Source: Hydractinia symbiolongicarpus (Eukaryota > Cnidaria > Hydrozoa > Anthoathecata > Hydractiniidae). From it: a stretch of DNA of 64,000 nucleotides. The first letter of the stretch is position 1. Every line of letters starts with the position of its first letter. Location of the stretch: the NCBI RefSeq assembly GCF_029227915.1, contig NC_079886.1:19444501-19508500 (forward strand), read 5' to 3'. A program made the position numbers and the translations under genes. Below are positions 60,361 to 64,000 of the stretch, piece after piece. The notes below the pieces were generated by a model. The model ran no database searches. It had not been told where the DNA came from and saw only the letters and a list, made by a program, of their open reading frames with translations.

Positions 60361-61673
60361 CTTACTTTTTGTGTTCTTCCAGATTCTACATCCACGGAAC
60401 CTTAATTTGCAAAACAAAAAAGGCTAACTGCGTTGGCGACGTAGCAATAGGTTTCATCATAACTCTCAGGAAGATGATTTTTTAAAAAAGATGTTATTCA
60501 ATACTGTATAGCTATTTGCGCTCAACTGGATTTGTGACACATTATATAACCTGTTCTAAGTGTTCAATCCAGACTGTAGGTCTTCTAGCTACTTAAATAA
60601 TAAATTGGTTATCAAACTTCTTAGTTGATCCCAATGTTTTTTTATTTTATGACGATATGCAGAATTGTATTTAAGCCAGATCGTTGTTGGCCATCATACA
60701 ATACCCTGCATAACTACCTATATACTCAAATCTTGACTGAGAAGATTGTAAATACCTAAAAGTTTCGTATAGCTACATAATTCTCTAAAACGTTTGTTGG
60801 CCAGCTACATAAACACGGCTTAGAATCTCAAAATAAATGTTATCCAAGATGCGACCAACCTCTATTATCAGAAAGGGATTTCCGTTCTGTAAATCTAATT
60901 TTCGGGTGCCTAAAAAAATTTGTAAACCCAAATAAAAATTCCTTCACTTCTACTAGTTGGTGGTATTTGTTTGCGTTGTCTCCAGTTCCAGATCACGATT
61001 TCTTAGCCAATCGTGAAGTGCAGTTGTGTTGCTTTCCACTTTCATTGTAGTTTTACTCCTAAAAATTTTTTCAACGAAGTTAATAGGAAGTGGATTATGG
61101 ATTATCACCGTTAATTGCTTTATATGACATGCGCGCACCCCACCTACCACACACACACGAACCCATTAATATCTAAAAAGTCATGTGTTAACAGGGTTAA
61201 TGGTCTTTACACATCACGCCGTTTTTAAGCACGTTCACAATATATTTTGAATAGGTCTTGACGCCATGACTTGGCTATAAAATCATTTTTAAACAAACAA
61301 ACAAACAACGGTGATCGAAAGAGGCATTTTAAAATTAATAAAGACATAAAATTTCATCTTTTCGGTTTGATAAGTCCTAGCCAAAATTGATGCAAGCAAT
61401 TCCGTTCGTTAATATGTGCGGAGGCCGCAACAATGAGGGTGTTACGCAAAGTAGGCGCATCAAACCCAAGGGCAGCCTGCCACCCTCCAAATATTTGTAG
61501 CAATATAATTGCAGTATCCCGACGTTACTCAGGATTTTATTTTCCTTACTCATAAGTTTAAGGCTGATTATGAAAGTAACAACAGGCTGAGGTAGTTGTA
61601 AATAATCTTAGATTACTTGTGGTGTCTTCGATTTTTGTTCTGAAGACAGAAAAAAAAGTTTAGTGGTGGTTGA
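60361..61673 (+). repeat. 1.31-kb tandem duplication, copy 1
   Basis: Near-identical to copy 2, starting 1320 bp later. Contains aaacaaacaaacaaac and short frames that are not convincing genes. Confidence 0.95.
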
Positions 61674-61680
61674 CTTTTTA

Positions 61681-62994
61681 CTTACTTTTTGTGTTCTTCC
61701 AGACTCTACATCCACGGAACCTTAATTTGCAAAACAAAAAAGGCTAACTGCGTGGCGACGTAGCAATAGGTTTCATCATAACTCTCAGGAAGATGATTTT
61801 TTAAAAAAGATGTTATACAATACTGTATAGCTATTTGTGCTCAACTGGATTTGTGACACATTATATAACCTGTTCTAAGTGTTCAATCCAGACTGTAGGT
61901 CTTCTAGCTACTTAAATAATAAATTGGTTATCAAACTTCTTAGTTGATCCCAATGTTTTTTTTTATTTTATGACGATATGCAGAATTGTATTTAAGCCAG
62001 ATCGTTGTTGGCCATCATACAATACCCTGCATAACTACCTATATACTCAAATCTTGACTGAGAAGATTGTAAATACCTAAAAGTTCCATATAGCTACATA
62101 ATTCTCTAAAACGTTTGTTGGCCAGCTACATAAACACGGCTTAGAATCTCAAAATAAATGTTATCCAAGATGCGACCAACCTCTATTATCAGAAAGGGAT
62201 TTCCGTTCTGTAAATCTAATTTTCGGGTGCCTAAAAAAAATTTGTAAACCCAAATAAAAATTCCTTCACTTGTACTAGTTGGTGGTATTTGTTTGCGTTG
62301 TCTCCAGTTCCAGATCACGATTTCTTAGCCAATCGTGAAGTGCAGTTGTGTTGCTTTCCACTTTCATTGTAGTTTTACTCCTAAAAATTTTTTCAACGAA
62401 GTTAATAGGAAGTGGATTATGGATTATCACCGTTACTTGCTTTATATGACATGCGCGCACCCCACCTACCACACACACACGAACCCATTAATATCTAAAA
62501 AGTCATGTGTTAACAGGGTTAATGGTCTTTACACATCACGCCGTTTTTAAGCACGTTCACAATATATTTTGAATAGGTCTTGACGCCATGACTTGGCTAT
62601 AAAATCATTTTTAAACAAACAAACAAACAACGGTGATCGAAAGAGGCATTTCAAAATTAATAAAGACATAAAATTTCATCTTTTCGGTTTGATAAGTCCT
62701 AGCCAAAATTGATGCAAGCAGTTCCGTTCGTTAATATGTGCGGAGGCCGCAACAACGAGGGTGTTACGCAAAGTAGGCGCATCAAACCCAAGGGCAGCCT
62801 GCCACCCTCCAAATATTTGTAGCAATATAATTGCAGTATCCCGACGTTACTCAGGATTTTATTTTCCTTACTCATAAGTTTAAGGCTGTTTATGAAAGTA
62901 ATAACAGGTTGAGGTAGTTGTAAATAATCTTAGATTACTTGTGGTGTCTTCGATTTTTGTTCTGAAGACAGAAAAAAAATTTAGTGGTGGTTGA
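61681..62994 (+). repeat. 1.31-kb tandem duplication, copy 2
   Basis: Differs from copy 1 by scattered substitutions and one-base indels, so the duplication is recent compared with the 57-58 kb copies. Confidence 0.95.
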
Positions 62995-63431
62995 AGACCG
63001 TGTTCCACATGAAGAATACAATAATATACAACACAAGTACGGTATTTAATAGCAAAGATAACGTTGAAGCAGGATCTTCGCACGACGAACGTCACTATCC
63101 GTGAAACCGCCCCTACACCAGGGTATAAATTAGTTAAATAGATCGGTTCTTATGATTTCTTAGGTGGCAAAAGTCTGCAATGGACTGAAAATACATTTTT
63201 TTGTCTTTGTTTTGCAAGTGCGTCCTCTATAGTTAGCTACTCATGCACTTACGCGACGTGCAGAATACAAAAAATCAACTTTTTACTCTCGAAATATTTT
63301 AGAACAGGAAACACCGCAAATCAATTATTTTTTAGTATTTTAGGATATTATAAAAGTTTTAAAAACACAAACTTTTAAATAACATTAGCCAATGTAATTT
63401 AACCCGATGCTCTTTTGCATTAGACATTCAA

Positions 63432-63632
63432 AGTGGCTATCGAGAAGATACTGATAAAATATTTTAAATTTTTTACTAACCTGTTTGATCTGGTTATGTT
63501 TGTCTCTTTTGCAACTAAATCTTCCTTATTTGTATGAACTTCAAATCTCGTGAAAGTTGCATAAAACGTGGCGGAAGGCCCAACAGTGGTAGGTCCTTCC
63601 ACATTACTCAAAGATGGCCCTTGAACTTTTAG
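63432..63632 (-). CDS. Possible internal exon, function uncertain
   Basis: An open frame ending at a good donor (AACAG|GTTAGT, exon end at about 63483) reads VQGPSLSNVEGPTTVG and then PSATFYATFTRFEV. This resembles the start of a filamin-type immunoglobulin repeat as found in filamins and some TRIM proteins. No ATG starts it, and a TGA lies upstream in frame, so it would need an acceptor near 63600-63645. The gene would run leftward. It may be a decayed fragment. Confidence 0.25.
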
Positions 63633-64000
63633 TACTGCGTCCCTGACTCATTGGCAGCGAACAGAAAGGTTGGTACTAGCTACATGTCTTAAATTATGTA
63701 GGCCGTTGTGGATACTAACATATGAGAAAAAATTCTCGTCAATTCCAGATGACGGAAAAAGAAAAAAAAAAGAAAGGTGTGAGTGGCAAATCAGTTGTGC
63801 GGAGGTGTTTTACAAGAAATGAATTTCGCAAATGTAGTCAAACGTTCTGAAAATTCCTAATCAAAAAGATTCGTTTTGTCATATCACTTACGCAACTTTA
63901 AACAACTATTTAGGCTCGGATTTGGTTTGATGAAATGGTGGCAGGCGTCATAGTTCCAGAGTTTTCAATTTTAGCCATTTTCAGGGACGCAGATAAACTG

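Noticed and set aside
60953-62478. Paired 67-codon minus-strand frames in the tandem duplication
   Set aside because: Identical only because the DNA is duplicated; no start context or similarity.

Overview
The window is AT-rich animal DNA. Spliced genes with GT-AG introns, a full PEA3-type ETS factor, a DZIP3-like HEPN protein and a Penelope-like retroelement all point to a metazoan. A cnidarian (perhaps a hydrozoan) is my best guess, but nothing here fixes the species.

Positions 1-33455 are one tandem array of a ~967-bp unit. It enters from the left edge, so the window holds only part of it. Every unit carries, on the minus strand, an 87-nt selenocysteine tRNA gene: UCA anticodon, long D stem, long variable arm, and a T arm of the universal tRNA-Sec type. 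I count 35 copies; eight are identical, 31 keep UCA, three carry UUA and one UCG. Upstream of each tRNA lie a conserved TATA-like box and a PSE-like block, the layout of a type 3 Pol III promoter. Downstream each has a degenerate second tRNA-Sec 3' half, then a conserved run of T. tRNA-Sec is normally single- or low-copy, so this is the outstanding feature of the window. The units fall into sequence subfamilies that recur every 2, 5 or 7 units.

33456-37799 is unique flank: palindromic hairpins, then a two-exon minus-strand gene for a DZIP3-like HEPN protein. 37800-42315 is a head-to-head pair of Penelope-like elements (RT plus GIY-YIG) forming a 2 x 2.23-kb palindrome with a 10-bp centre; each copy has a different lesion near its N-terminus. 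A solo scrap of the same element lies at about 43.43-43.55 kb.

44819-46001 holds a two-exon plus-strand gene of unknown function (206 aa, Cys cluster). It converges with a seven-exon minus-strand gene at 47035-51922. That gene, rebuilt here exon by exon, encodes a 491-aa ETV1/4/5 (PEA3) transcription factor from its N-terminal acidic module to its ETS domain.

51923-64000 is upstream and intergenic: a 546-bp (TTC)n tract, several TGACGTCA sites, a recent 1.3-kb tandem duplication, older diverged and inverted copies of the same repeat, and a possible exon near the right edge. I found no evidence that the protein genes cooperate; the tRNA-Sec array is a separate unit.
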